From UBA8199 sp035358715 (GTDB lineage Bacteria > Verrucomicrobiota > Verrucomicrobiia > Limisphaerales > UBA8199): DNA of 64,000 nt. The notes under the pieces were generated by a model that had not been told where the DNA came from, ran no database searches, and saw only the letters and a program-made list of their open reading frames with translations. The position numbers and the translations under genes are program-made. Of this stretch, positions 51,022-61,316 are shown piece after piece. Within the stretch, counting starts at the first letter, position 1, and every line of letters begins with the position of its first letter. The stretch covers positions 4,917-68,916 of the forward strand of contig DAOPPX010000009.1 of NCBI GenBank assembly GCA_035358715.1, written 5' to 3'.

Positions 51022-53517
51022 ATGCGCTCGAAATGCAACATTGAGTTGGCGGATTGGCAGCGCCGGAGTCATCCCTGCGCGGAACAAAGCACGGCCACCC
51101 TCGCCCCCGCCAGCAGCCCGCGAAGCAAATCCTGGACCTGGCTGCCGGTGCTGCTCGGCTCGATGCTGCTGCCTGGAGTCTGCGCGGCTGCCCCAGGGCA
51201 AACACTGCTCAAACTTGACCCCGTGCCGTTTAACGATGTTACCATCAAGGATTCATTCTGGGCGCCGCGGCGCGAGACGAACCGCATAGCCAGCATTCCC
51301 TTCAGCCTGCAGAAGCTGGAGGAAGCTGGCAATATCGAGGACATCCGGCTGGCGGGCCGCGGCGCGACAAACGGCTTTCGAGGGCCGGTCTTCATGGATT
51401 CAGACCTCTATAAGGCCCTCGAGGCCGCGGCCTACTCGATTGCCACACACCCCGACCCGGCGCTCGAAAAGCAACTGGACGACATCATCCGTCTGCTCGC
51501 CGCGGCGCAGCAGCCCGACGGCTACCTCAACAGCTATTTCACCGTCAAGGAGCCCGCTAAACGCTGGACCAACCTTCGCGACTGGCACGAGCTTTATTGC
51601 GCCGGCCACTTGTTCGAGGCGGCTGTGGCGCATTACCAAGCCACCGGCAAGACCAACTTCCTGAACATCGCCACCCGCTTCGCGGACAATATTGACTCGG
51701 TGTTTGGGCCGCCGCCCAAGCGGGCGGGCTACCCCGGGCATCCGGAGATCGAACTGGCCCTGGTGAAGCTGTGGCGCGCCACCGGCAACACACGCTACCT
51801 CGACCTGGCACGGTTCTTTGTTGAGACACGGGGCCGGAGGTTCTTCGCCACCGAACACAACATCCCGCTCGACAAGTACGACGGTTCCTACTTTCAGGAC
51901 GATGTGCCGATCTGGGATCACCAGAACATCAAGGGGCATGCCGTGCGGGCGGCCTACCTGATGTCGGGCACCACGGACGTGGCGGCGCAGACGGGCGACG
52001 AGCGCCTGCTGGCGATGCTCGACCGGGTTTGGCGCAACACCACCGAGCGCAATCAATACCTCACCGGGGGCATTGGCCCCAGCGCGCACAATGAGGGCTT
52101 CACCGTGGACTACGACCTGCCCAACCTTACCGCGTATCAGGAAACCTGCGCCACCATCGCGCTGGCGCAGTGGGCGCATCGCCTAGCCCTGCTCTACGGC
52201 GAGGCACGCTACGCCGACGCGCTGGAACGCGCGCTCTACAATGGCGTGCTCTCGGGCGTTTCCCAGGACGGCACGAAGTTTTTCTACGTCAACCCCCTCG
52301 AAAGCGCCGGCACCCATCATCGCTCCCCGTGGTTCGGCTGCGCCTGCTGCCCGCCGAACGTAACGCGCACGCTCGCCGCCTTGGGCGGCTATGCTTATGC
52401 CGCCAGCGCAGGTTCGCTTTACGTCAACCTCTACATCCAGGGCAGCGCCCGCGCGAGGGTGGGGGAAACGGCGGTGGGCTTGAAGGTGACGACCGACTAC
52501 CCGTGGGACGGCAAAGTGGCGTTGGAGGTGGCGCCTGCCACACGGACCAGGTTCGCTCTCCGGCTGCGCGTGCCTGGCTGGTGTGCCAACCCGGCTGTTC
52601 GGGTCAACGGCCGCGCCCGGCGCGACCCGCTTATCGAGCGCGGCTACTGGGTCCTTGAGCAGGAATGGGCGCGCGGCGACCGGGTGGAGCTGGATTTGCC
52701 GATGCCCGTCCAGCGGTTCACTGCCAACCCTAACGTGAAGACCAATCACGGACTCGCAGCCATTCAGCGCGGACCCATTGTGTATTGCGTCGAACAATGC
52801 GATCACAGCGAGCCGATCGAGGCGCTTTGGCTGCCGCCAGAGGCAGAGCTCAAGGCGGTGCGGGCACCCGGCTTGTTGGGAGGCGTGGTGACCGTGACCG
52901 GCGAGGCTCGCGCTGCTTCTCCGCAGAAGTGGGGCCGCGTCCTTTACCAGCCGCTGGCTCCCTCCCGCCGTGTCGCCCTTAGGGCGATTCCTTACTACGC
53001 CTGGGACAACCGCCAGGCCGGCCCTATGAAAGTGTGGCTGCCTGTCTCGCCGCCGGCGCTGCCGGCTCGCGGATTGGAAGCCCGGGCGAAGGTCACCATG
53101 AGTTTTGTCAGCGACAACTGCCGGCCGCAGGGCATCAACGACGGTCTGGCGCCGAAGAACAGTGCCGAGCAGCCGGCGGCCTGCAGCCACTGGTGGCCGC
53201 ACAAAGGCACCGGCGAGTGGGCTCAATATACCTGGCAGACCCCTGTGCAAATCAGCAGCGCAAAGGTCTATTGGTTTGATGACACCGGCCGCGGCGAATG
53301 CCGCCTGCCCGCCTCGTGGCGCATCGAGCACCTGGATCAGGGTGCCTGGAAAGCCGTCACGACCACGGAAACCTACCCGGTTGCCATAGACCAATGGTGC
53401 GCGGTGCGTTTTGCGCCCGTCAGGACCACGGCGCTGCGGCTGGTCGTCCAACTTGCTCCCGGCTTCGCCTCCGGCGTTCACGAGTGGAAAGTGGACGAGC
53501 CGGACGACCCGCAATAG
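51022..53517 (+). CDS. Exported GH127 (DUF1680) beta-L-arabinofuranosidase-like enzyme
   Basis: An 831-residue protein with an export signal (WLPVLLGSMLLPGVCAAAPG) and a GH127 (alpha/alpha)6 barrel. The zinc-cysteine active site is visible: YQETCATIAL (E374, C376) and FGCACCPPN (C442, C443), matching the Glu/Cys and Cys-Cys residues of the Bifidobacterium HypBA1 enzyme. The barrel is followed by beta-domains (LRLRVPGWCANPAVRVNG), and a C-terminal F5/8-like sugar-binding domain (VSDNCRPQGINDG to WKVDEP). GH127 enzymes remove beta-L-arabinofuranose from glycans. GTG 51010 is also possible. It lies 14 bases ahead of the lipoprotein hydrolase. Confidence 0.92.
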   Translation: MRSKCNIELADWQRRSHPCAEQSTATLAPASSPRSKSWTWLPVLLGSMLLPGVCAAAPGQTLLKLDPVPFNDVTIKDSFWAPRRETNRIASIPFSLQKLEEAGNIEDIRLAGRGATNGFRGPVFMDSDLYKALEAAAYSIATHPDPALEKQLDDIIRLLAAAQQPDGYLNSYFTVKEPAKRWTNLRDWHELYCAGHLFEAAVAHYQATGKTNFLNIATRFADNIDSVFGPPPKRAGYPGHPEIELALVKLWRATGNTRYLDLARFFVETRGRRFFATEHNIPLDKYDGSYFQDDVPIWDHQNIKGHAVRAAYLMSGTTDVAAQTGDERLLAMLDRVWRNTTERNQYLTGGIGPSAHNEGFTVDYDLPNLTAYQETCATIALAQWAHRLALLYGEARYADALERALYNGVLSGVSQDGTKFFYVNPLESAGTHHRSPWFGCACCPPNVTRTLAALGGYAYAASAGSLYVNLYIQGSARARVGETAVGLKVTTDYPWDGKVALEVAPATRTRFALRLRVPGWCANPAVRVNGRARRDPLIERGYWVLEQEWARGDRVELDLPMPVQRFTANPNVKTNHGLAAIQRGPIVYCVEQCDHSEPIEALWLPPEAELKAVRAPGLLGGVVTVTGEARAASPQKWGRVLYQPLAPSRRVALRAIPYYAWDNRQAGPMKVWLPVSPPALPARGLEARAKVTMSFVSDNCRPQGINDGLAPKNSAEQPAACSHWWPHKGTGEWAQYTWQTPVQISSAKVYWFDDTGRGECRLPASWRIEHLDQGAWKAVTTTETYPVAIDQWCAVRFAPVRTTALRLVVQLAPGFASGVHEWKVDEPDDPQ

Positions 53518-53531
53518 CTGAGATCGCCCCC

Positions 53532-54656
53532 ATGAAAGCCATCCGTGTCTTGCTTCCCGCTGCGGCTGCCGCCGCCCTCGTCCTGGTGCTGCTCGTTGCC
53601 TGCCGGACCTCCCGCCAGCCGGAACCGGCTGCCGCCCTCGAGCGATTGCCCCACACTAACCTGCTGGTCTTCCACAATCCCAAGGGCGGAATCTCCCCGG
53701 TCAAGTCCAAGTCCGATTGGGAGCATCGCCGCGCCGAGATACTGCGCGGCATGACCGAAGTGATGGGGCCGCTGCCAGGGCCGGAGCGGTGGTGCCCCTT
53801 CGACCTGCGCACGGAGGAACAAACCAATTGCGGCTCCTACACCCGCATGTTGATCACCTATGCCTCCGAGCCCGGCTCGCGTGTGCCCGCCTATCTGCTG
53901 GTGCCGAACGCAGCCATCACCGGCACGGAGAGACTGCCCGGCATCCTGGCGCTGCACCCGACGGAACAGAATCGCGGCCACCGGGTCCTGGTAGAGCAAA
54001 TGAGCGGCAAATACCGCGCTTATGGGCGCGATTTGGCGGAGCTCGGCTACGTCGTAATCGCCCCCGCTTATCCCCTCATGGCCAACTACCAGCCCGACCT
54101 CAAGTCACTCGGCTACCAGAGCGGCACAATGAAGGCCATTCATGATAACATCCGCGCCCTGGACCTTTTGGAAACACTGCCCTTTGTGCGGAAGGGCAAG
54201 TTCGGCGCCATTGGCCATTCCCTGGGTGGACACAACGCTATCTACACAGCCGTCTTCGAGCCGCGCATCGGGGTGGTGGTTTCCAGTTGCGGCTTTGACT
54301 CTTATTCCGCCTACTACGGCGGTGACCCAGCCCACTGGCAGCTTGAGCGCGGGTGGTGCCAAACACGCTACATGCCCCGGCTGGCGGACTATCGCGGACG
54401 CCTGACGGAAATCCCCTTCGACTTCTACGAACTCATCGCCGCCCTCGCGCCCCGGCCCCTGTTTGTCAACGCCCCGCTCCGCGACGCCAACTTCAGTCAG
54501 CCGAATGTGGACGCCATTCTGACCGCCGCTGCCGCTGTCTATCGGCTTTACCACGTGCCAAAGGTGCTCCAGGCGGCGTATCCGGATTGTGACCACGACT
54601 TCCCCCCCGAGGTGCGCGAGGCCGCCTACGGTTTCCTCGGCCAGCACTTGCGCTGA
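53532..54656 (+). CDS. Lipoprotein alpha/beta-hydrolase (acetyl esterase-like)
   Basis: This 374-residue protein has a lipoprotein signal peptide ending in lipobox LVAC, so it is probably membrane-anchored outside the cytoplasm. The hydrolase fold shows VPAYLLVPNAAI, ILALHPTEQN, FGAIGHSLGGHNAIY (nucleophile GHSLGG), and a late Asp/His region (PDCDHDFPPEVR). Family context suggests an acyl or carbohydrate esterase, near CE7/CE15-type enzymes. The 14-base spacing from GH127 suggests joint expression and a shared plant-polysaccharide substrate, which is inference. Confidence 0.82.
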   Translation: MKAIRVLLPAAAAAALVLVLLVACRTSRQPEPAAALERLPHTNLLVFHNPKGGISPVKSKSDWEHRRAEILRGMTEVMGPLPGPERWCPFDLRTEEQTNCGSYTRMLITYASEPGSRVPAYLLVPNAAITGTERLPGILALHPTEQNRGHRVLVEQMSGKYRAYGRDLAELGYVVIAPAYPLMANYQPDLKSLGYQSGTMKAIHDNIRALDLLETLPFVRKGKFGAIGHSLGGHNAIYTAVFEPRIGVVVSSCGFDSYSAYYGGDPAHWQLERGWCQTRYMPRLADYRGRLTEIPFDFYELIAALAPRPLFVNAPLRDANFSQPNVDAILTAAAAVYRLYHVPKVLQAAYPDCDHDFPPEVREAAYGFLGQHLR

Positions 54657-54661
54657 ACCCC

Positions 54662-54831
54662 TTCGGAGCGGCGCTGAAGCCTCGGGCGTGGTCTTCGTCG
54701 CGGGGCCGTTCAAGGCGTTTTACCTTTCCAATGGGGCCCGGTTGGACGAAGCTTGGAATGTGAGCGCCTGGCGCTGGACCAACGGAATCCCGCGCGGCCA
54801 AGCCGCAACTGTTCCATTTGACTACCGCTAA
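54662..54831 (+). pseudogene. Possible protein-coding fragment (unassigned)
   Basis: In one frame this stretch reads VVFVAGPFKAFYLSNGARLD and WNVSAWRWTNGIPRGQAATV, ending PFDYR and a stop just before the cytochrome gene. Composition looks coding, unlike other spacers, but there is no start and no family match that I can give. It may be a decayed gene end or chance. Confidence 0.22.
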
Positions 54832-54875
54832 GAGTGCGAAATGACGCAAGAGAACCACCGCAGCGAGCACACCGA

Positions 54876-57773
54876 ATGACCCGGTTAACTCACCTGATCG
54901 TCCGAGCGCTGGACTGCATGATCCAGTCCTATCATCGGTGTCTTCCGCCTGGTTTGCGGGTTCGGTGGGTCTTCCCGGCAACCCTTTTGCTAGCGTGGCC
55001 CGCTTGGGCCGCCGAGACGCCCCCCGACTCAAATGCCCCGCCCGGCGGATTGTCGGGACGGTCCACCAATGTGACGGCCGGGTTCCGCCTCAAACCGGGG
55101 TTCCGCCTGGAGTTGGTCGCCGCCGAACCGCGGATCGCCGTGCCGGTGGCCATCGCGTTCGACGAGAAGGGGCGCCTGTTCGTGGCCGAAACGCGGGAAG
55201 CCGGCTCTCCGCGCGACACCAACGCGCCGGCCGGCCGCATCCGGGTGCTTGAGGATCCCGACGGCACCGGCGAATTCCGGTCGAGCAAGGTCTATGCGGA
55301 TAACCTGGCGTCGGCCTCGGCAGTGGCGTGCTACGCGGGCGGGGTGTTCGTTGCCGCCGGCTCCAACATCCTCTACTTGAAGGACACCTTGACCAATGGC
55401 ATAGCCAACCTCAGCAATGTCGTGTTCAGCGGGTTCGGCGGCACCAACACGCTCGGGGCGGAGGTGGTTCCGCACAACTTCAACTGGGGCCTGGACAACC
55501 GCATTCACGCCGCCGGTGTGGGGACAGATCCGGCATTGCCGAGCCGGTGTTTTTCCTTCGATCCTCACGGCCTCACCATTGCGGCCGGTGGGGGTGGCGC
55601 GGAAACCGGCCTGGCATTGGACAACTGGGGCCGGGAGTTGGTCTGCGATTTGACGCGCCCTCTGCGGCGGTCACTCTTGCCGCTTCGCTACCGGGAACGC
55701 AACCTGTTCTTCCCGGCACCGCCCGAGGTGGCCGATGTGCTCGGCCCGGCTACGCCGGTCTTCCGGCTCATCTCGGCCGGAGCGCCTCAACCAACGAACG
55801 TGCTCGCCGCCACCTGGCTGACGAACGCGCGAAGCTGCGTCGTTTATCGCGGCAACGCTTTCCCCTCGAACTTCCTCGGCAACGCGTTCATTGCTGATGC
55901 GTCGGCTCGTGTCATCCATCGGGCGGTGCTGCGCGAGGCGGGGCTGCGGTTGACGGCGAGCCGGGCGCCGGAGGATGCGCGCACCGAGTTTCTGATGTCC
56001 GAAGATCCGGCGTTCCGGCCGGTGCAAATCGTCAACGGCCCGGACGGCGTGCTCTACGTCGTGGACGCGCAAGACGGCGGCACAGCCGGGCGAATTTACC
56101 GCATTGTGCCGCAGGGCTTCAAACCGGTCAAACTCGCCCGGCTTGGCAGGGCGACGACCGCCGAGCTGGTGGCCTACCTCTCGCACCCAAACGGGTGGCA
56201 CCGCGACACCGCCGCGCGGTTGCTCTACGAGCGGCGCGACCCGGCGGCAGCGAAACCCCTGGCGAGCATGTTCAGCTACTCCCGGGACCCGCTGGCGCGT
56301 TTGCACGCCCTGCGCGCGCTCGATGGAATGGGCGCACTGAGCCAGGAACAACTCCTTCGCGCGCTGCGCGACAGGGATGAGCGGATCCGGGAGCAGGCCG
56401 TGCTGATGGCCGAGCAGCCGGCCCGGCGCGGCACCCTTGCCGACGCCACCTGGCGGCAGCTCAAGTTGCTGGCAGCCGACCCTTCAATGCGCGTCCGCTA
56501 CCAGCTCGCGCTGACGATGGGGGAAATCCGGATGCCCGACCGTCCCCGGGTGCTGGCGGACATGCTCATGGACACGACCGACCACCCATTGATGCAGGCG
56601 GCGGTCTTCAGTTCGCTGGCCGACGGAGCGGCGGAGGTGTTGGTCGCCCTGGCCAGTAGCGGGCAGGTTCGGGATAGCATCCCGGGGCGGGAACTGTTGG
56701 AACGGCTGGCGATTATGATCGGCGTCCAGGGCAAGGCGGGTGAAATCGCGCGGGTAATCGAGTTTGCGGACCAAACGCCGCGGGAGTCAGCGCGGGCATT
56801 GCCGGCACTGGCGGCGGTGGGCGAGGGCTTGCGCCGGGCTGGCATTTCATTGACACAAATGAACCCGCAGGGCCCGCTGCCACGCTTTTACACGGAGGCG
56901 TTGAACGTAACGCCGAATAGCCTGTTTCCAGAGACAGTGCGGCTCGGGGCGATACGGTTGCTGCCCTCCTGCCCCTACACCTACTCTCAGACGGCCGATT
57001 TCCTGTTGATGCTGGTTGGGTCGGGACAGTCGGAAGCCATCCGGTCCGCCGCCATTGCCACCCTGGGCAGCTACGACGATCCGCAGGTGTCCGCTTCCCT
57101 GATTCGGCGCTGGCGAGCACTGACGCCGCGCTTGCGCAAGGACGCAGGAGCCGCATTGCTAAGCCGCGCCGACCGCCTGGGGTTTGTTCTGGACGCGGTG
57201 GAAGACGGCAACATTGACCGCGCGGACCTTTCGGACGACCAGGTGAACCTGCTGCGACTCTATCCCGAGCCGGCGATTGCCGAGCGCGCTGTCCGACTGC
57301 TTGGATTGCTGCGGGCGCAGCGGCCTGAAGCGGTGGAGAGTTTCAAGGCGGCACTGAGGGCGCGCGGCGCAGTGGCCCGCGGTCGGCAGGTTTTCCTGGC
57401 GCGCTGCGCGGCCTGCCATCAGCCTGACAACGCCGCACCCGGCATCGGCCCTGAACTGGCCACGGTGCGGATGCACGGCAGGGAACGGGCCATGACGGCC
57501 ATCCTGGAACCAAACGCGGCGGTCCGGCCCGGCTACGAAACTTACCTGGCCGGGACTGTTGCGGGCGAACTGTTCTGGGGCCTCCTGCGCGGGGATAACA
57601 CCGCGACCATCACCCTCCAGCAGCCCGATGGGAGGCAGGTGGTATTACAGCGCTCGAACATACAATACCTCGAGCCCCAGCCGTGGTCGCTCATGCCCGA
57701 AGAGCTGACCGACGATCTCAATCCGCAGGGCATGGCGGATCTGCTCGAACACGTTACCGCCGCCCCGCGCTAG
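54876..57773 (+). CDS. PVC-type heme-binding protein (cytochrome c, HEAT-repeat-like)
   Basis: A 965-residue exported protein typical of Planctomycetes and Verrucomicrobia. The order is a signal (VFPATLLLAWPAWA), a seven-bladed glucose/sorbosone dehydrogenase-like propeller (FRLELVAAEPRIAVPVAIAF, GRLFVAETREAG, GPDGVLYVVDAQDGG, GRIYRIVPQG), a HEAT-repeat-like helical part (about 420-760), and a cytochrome c domain with the heme site CAACH (844-848), followed by TVRMHGRERAMTAILEP. Members are thought to take part in sugar oxidation outside the cell. The ATG at 54876 is chosen; ATG 54918 is nearer the signal and also possible. Confidence 0.9.
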   Translation: MTRLTHLIVRALDCMIQSYHRCLPPGLRVRWVFPATLLLAWPAWAAETPPDSNAPPGGLSGRSTNVTAGFRLKPGFRLELVAAEPRIAVPVAIAFDEKGRLFVAETREAGSPRDTNAPAGRIRVLEDPDGTGEFRSSKVYADNLASASAVACYAGGVFVAAGSNILYLKDTLTNGIANLSNVVFSGFGGTNTLGAEVVPHNFNWGLDNRIHAAGVGTDPALPSRCFSFDPHGLTIAAGGGGAETGLALDNWGRELVCDLTRPLRRSLLPLRYRERNLFFPAPPEVADVLGPATPVFRLISAGAPQPTNVLAATWLTNARSCVVYRGNAFPSNFLGNAFIADASARVIHRAVLREAGLRLTASRAPEDARTEFLMSEDPAFRPVQIVNGPDGVLYVVDAQDGGTAGRIYRIVPQGFKPVKLARLGRATTAELVAYLSHPNGWHRDTAARLLYERRDPAAAKPLASMFSYSRDPLARLHALRALDGMGALSQEQLLRALRDRDERIREQAVLMAEQPARRGTLADATWRQLKLLAADPSMRVRYQLALTMGEIRMPDRPRVLADMLMDTTDHPLMQAAVFSSLADGAAEVLVALASSGQVRDSIPGRELLERLAIMIGVQGKAGEIARVIEFADQTPRESARALPALAAVGEGLRRAGISLTQMNPQGPLPRFYTEALNVTPNSLFPETVRLGAIRLLPSCPYTYSQTADFLLMLVGSGQSEAIRSAAIATLGSYDDPQVSASLIRRWRALTPRLRKDAGAALLSRADRLGFVLDAVEDGNIDRADLSDDQVNLLRLYPEPAIAERAVRLLGLLRAQRPEAVESFKAALRARGAVARGRQVFLARCAACHQPDNAAPGIGPELATVRMHGRERAMTAILEPNAAVRPGYETYLAGTVAGELFWGLLRGDNTATITLQQPDGRQVVLQRSNIQYLEPQPWSLMPEELTDDLNPQGMADLLEHVTAAPR

Positions 57774-57785
57774 CCTCAGACCACC

Positions 57786-57907
57786 ATCGCTCCTCCGTCC
57801 TTCCTCCGTTGCTCCTCCGTCCTACCTCCCACCGCCCGGTCGGAGGTAGGACGGAGGAGCAACGGAGGAGCAACGGAGGAAGGACGGAGGAAGGACGGAG
57901 GAACCAC
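57786..57907. repeat. Inverted array of 11-base repeats, 4 + 6 units
   Basis: Four units of the GTCCTNCCTCC type (starts 57786, 57797, 57808, 57819; the first degenerate) are followed by the spacer CACCGCCCGGTC (57830-57841). Six reverse-complement units follow (starts 57842, 57853, 57864, 57875, 57886, 57897; the last partial). Unit variants GGAGGTAGGAC, GGAGGAGCAAC and GGAGGAAGGAC recur on both sides. The array lies between convergent genes. Confidence 0.9.
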
Positions 57908-57987
57908 GGCTGAGGGACGGGGTGTGGCGGGGGGGGGAAGTAGATTCCCATCGTTTCCAACGGGGCAGGATGGCCGGGTCTTCGTGG

Positions 57988-58952
57988 CTACTCGTGTATT
58001 TCCACCACGTCCCGGTCCCGGAGCGGCTCGGTTTTGTGCACCTGCTGCCCCTCGAACCGGCTGTGGCCCCATAGGCGCGCGAACTTCATCCGTTCCGGCA
58101 AGTCGCGATGAATCTGGCGCGCCAGTTCAGCGACGGTTGCGCCCGCCGGCACAATGAACGGCTTGTGCAAATCTGGAGGCCGGCCCGGCTCTTTTGAGTA
58201 AACGCGGATCATTGCCAGCAGGGTCCACAGGCGCTGGAACCAGTCGTCCAGACCTTGCCGGCTGCGTGTGCTGAGGGCCAAGACCTCCAATTGGCTGGCG
58301 TACAATTCCCGCAATGGAAGGATTGCGCCGGGCGGAACCAGGTCCGCCTTGGTCGTGACGATCAGTCCCGGCCGCTGATTCGGATTGGCCGGCGACAGTT
58401 GGTTTCGGGGCAGCGTCCGCAAGGTCAGCCCGCGCGAACTGCAGACGCCCAGCACCATTTCCGCCTGGTCGAGCGCCGCTTCGCCGGCTTCCACGACTGC
58501 GCACACCACGTCGGCATTCCGAATCGTGCCCAGCAAGCCGGTCGGCACGTGCTCCGGTGTGAGGGGCGGCGTGTCAACCAGTTCAATGTGCACGTCGTCC
58601 TTGTGCCACATCCCCGGCTGCGGCAGGACCGTGGTGAAAGGATACTCGGCCACCTTCACCGAGGCATGAGTGGTCGCCGCCAGCAGACTGCTCTTGCCGG
58701 TGTTCGGCGGCCCGATCAGCACCACCTGCCCGGCGCCCCCCTTGGGGATGTGGAACGGGTCCGGCCCTTTGGTGTGCGCGGTCTTCTGCTCCTGCTGGCG
58801 GAGTTGGCTGATGCGGTGCTTGAGGTCGGCCTGCATCTTCTCCGTCCCTTTGTGCTTGGGGATGGCGCTGAACATCTCCTGCAAGCCGGCCAGTCGTTCC
58901 TCGTCGTTCGTCGCCTGCCGGTAGCGCCGCTCGGCTTTCTCGTATTCCGGTG

Positions 58953-58968
<16 letters not shown>
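57988..58968 (-). CDS. DRG/Obg-family GTPase with TGS domain
   Basis: The 326-residue protein is a GTPase close to the developmentally-regulated GTP-binding group. A short N-terminal helical part is followed by the G domain: VLIGPPNTGKSSLLAAT (P-loop), YPFTTVLPQPGMW (switch I), IELVDTPPL (DTPP in place of DxPG) and TTKADLV in the place of NKxD. A C-terminal TGS domain (FIVPAGATVAELARQIH to DVVEIHE) ends it. DRG-like GTPases bind ribosomes. The TKAD in place of NKxD suggests slightly altered guanine recognition. The start overlaps the ubiD 3' end by 16 bases; ATG 58989 is possible. Confidence 0.85.
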
Positions 58969-60521
<1,553 letters not shown>

Positions 60522-60755
60522 GCGCGAAGTCTACCAGACACGCAGGGACAAGGGAAACGGGAATGCGGGGAGGGACGGGCAGGGGGGCGCGTTGCCAGTC
60601 TCCAACGTTCGATCACTCGGCTGCCGCAAGCCGGAGCCGGGGCGAGTGGGTCCGAAGCGAGGTGCCGGTGCGCCACAGAACGAAGGCATCCATCATAAGG
60701 ATGTAGCCAGACCAGAGAGGGAATATCTGAACAAAGCGAGGGTTTCTTGTGTCTA
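60522..60755. other. Divergent spacer between ubiD and the small orphan gene
   Basis: The spacer is 234 bases. Its right end (60700-60755) is AT-richer and should contain the plus-strand promoter. No repeat or gene is seen. Confidence 0.35.
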
Positions 60756-60995
60756 ATGGGCATGAAAATCAAATCGAATAGTAAGAAGTTCCAGCCGTCC
60801 CTGGCCAATGGGCAGTTATGGAAGACCGAGAATGCGTACATTCAGATCGTGGAACTTGGCAAACGCCTGATTGACTACCGCATGATGCGGGAGTTGGGGC
60901 AGTCGCGCCGGATTCAGACCAGCAGCATCGAGACCATGGAGAAGTACCTGAAGGCCAATGAGGCGCGGTTAGTGAAAGGCAATTCCCGGAACTAG
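60756..60995 (+). CDS. Small hypothetical protein (79 aa)
   Basis: A short basic protein beginning MGMKIKSNSKKFQPSLANGQ, followed by IVELGKRLIDYRMMRELGQS and a likely helix SIETMEKYLKANEARLV. No domain is recognised and no membrane or export signal is present. It looks coding because of its biased composition and the well-shaped helix pattern. Alternative starts are TTG 60747 and ATG 60762. It stands alone, divergent from ubiD, so a stress or regulatory role is open. Confidence 0.6.
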   Translation: MGMKIKSNSKKFQPSLANGQLWKTENAYIQIVELGKRLIDYRMMRELGQSRRIQTSSIETMEKYLKANEARLVKGNSRN

Positions 60996-61316
60996 CGTCT
61001 GACGGGGCGGAGTTATAGTGATGAGATGACTGCTGGAGCGGCAGCCCGGGACCCGGTGGTGCCTGAGTTACACCGGGCTAACGATAGTCACCCATTCCCA
61101 CCTGCTCAACCGAGCTGCCGCTGCAACAGCCAGCCGGGCCGCCGTCCTACCAAGCGGCCCTGCCCGCGGCGGGCGCCAGCTATTACTGCTGGTTCTTCTA
61201 CCTGATTAATTGGCGGGTGTCTGTAGGGGGAATGCTGAACTTTTTGTAGGGAATAACCCCACAAATCTTCCGGTCGCGAGGTAGATCGGGCCGCGGCAGG
61301 GGGCGGCAGCTCGGGA
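60996..61316. other. Non-coding spacer before the second symporter
   Basis: A 321-base convergent spacer. It contains short GC-rich palindromic bits but no gene, tRNA or clear terminator with a T-run that I can support. Confidence 0.35.
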
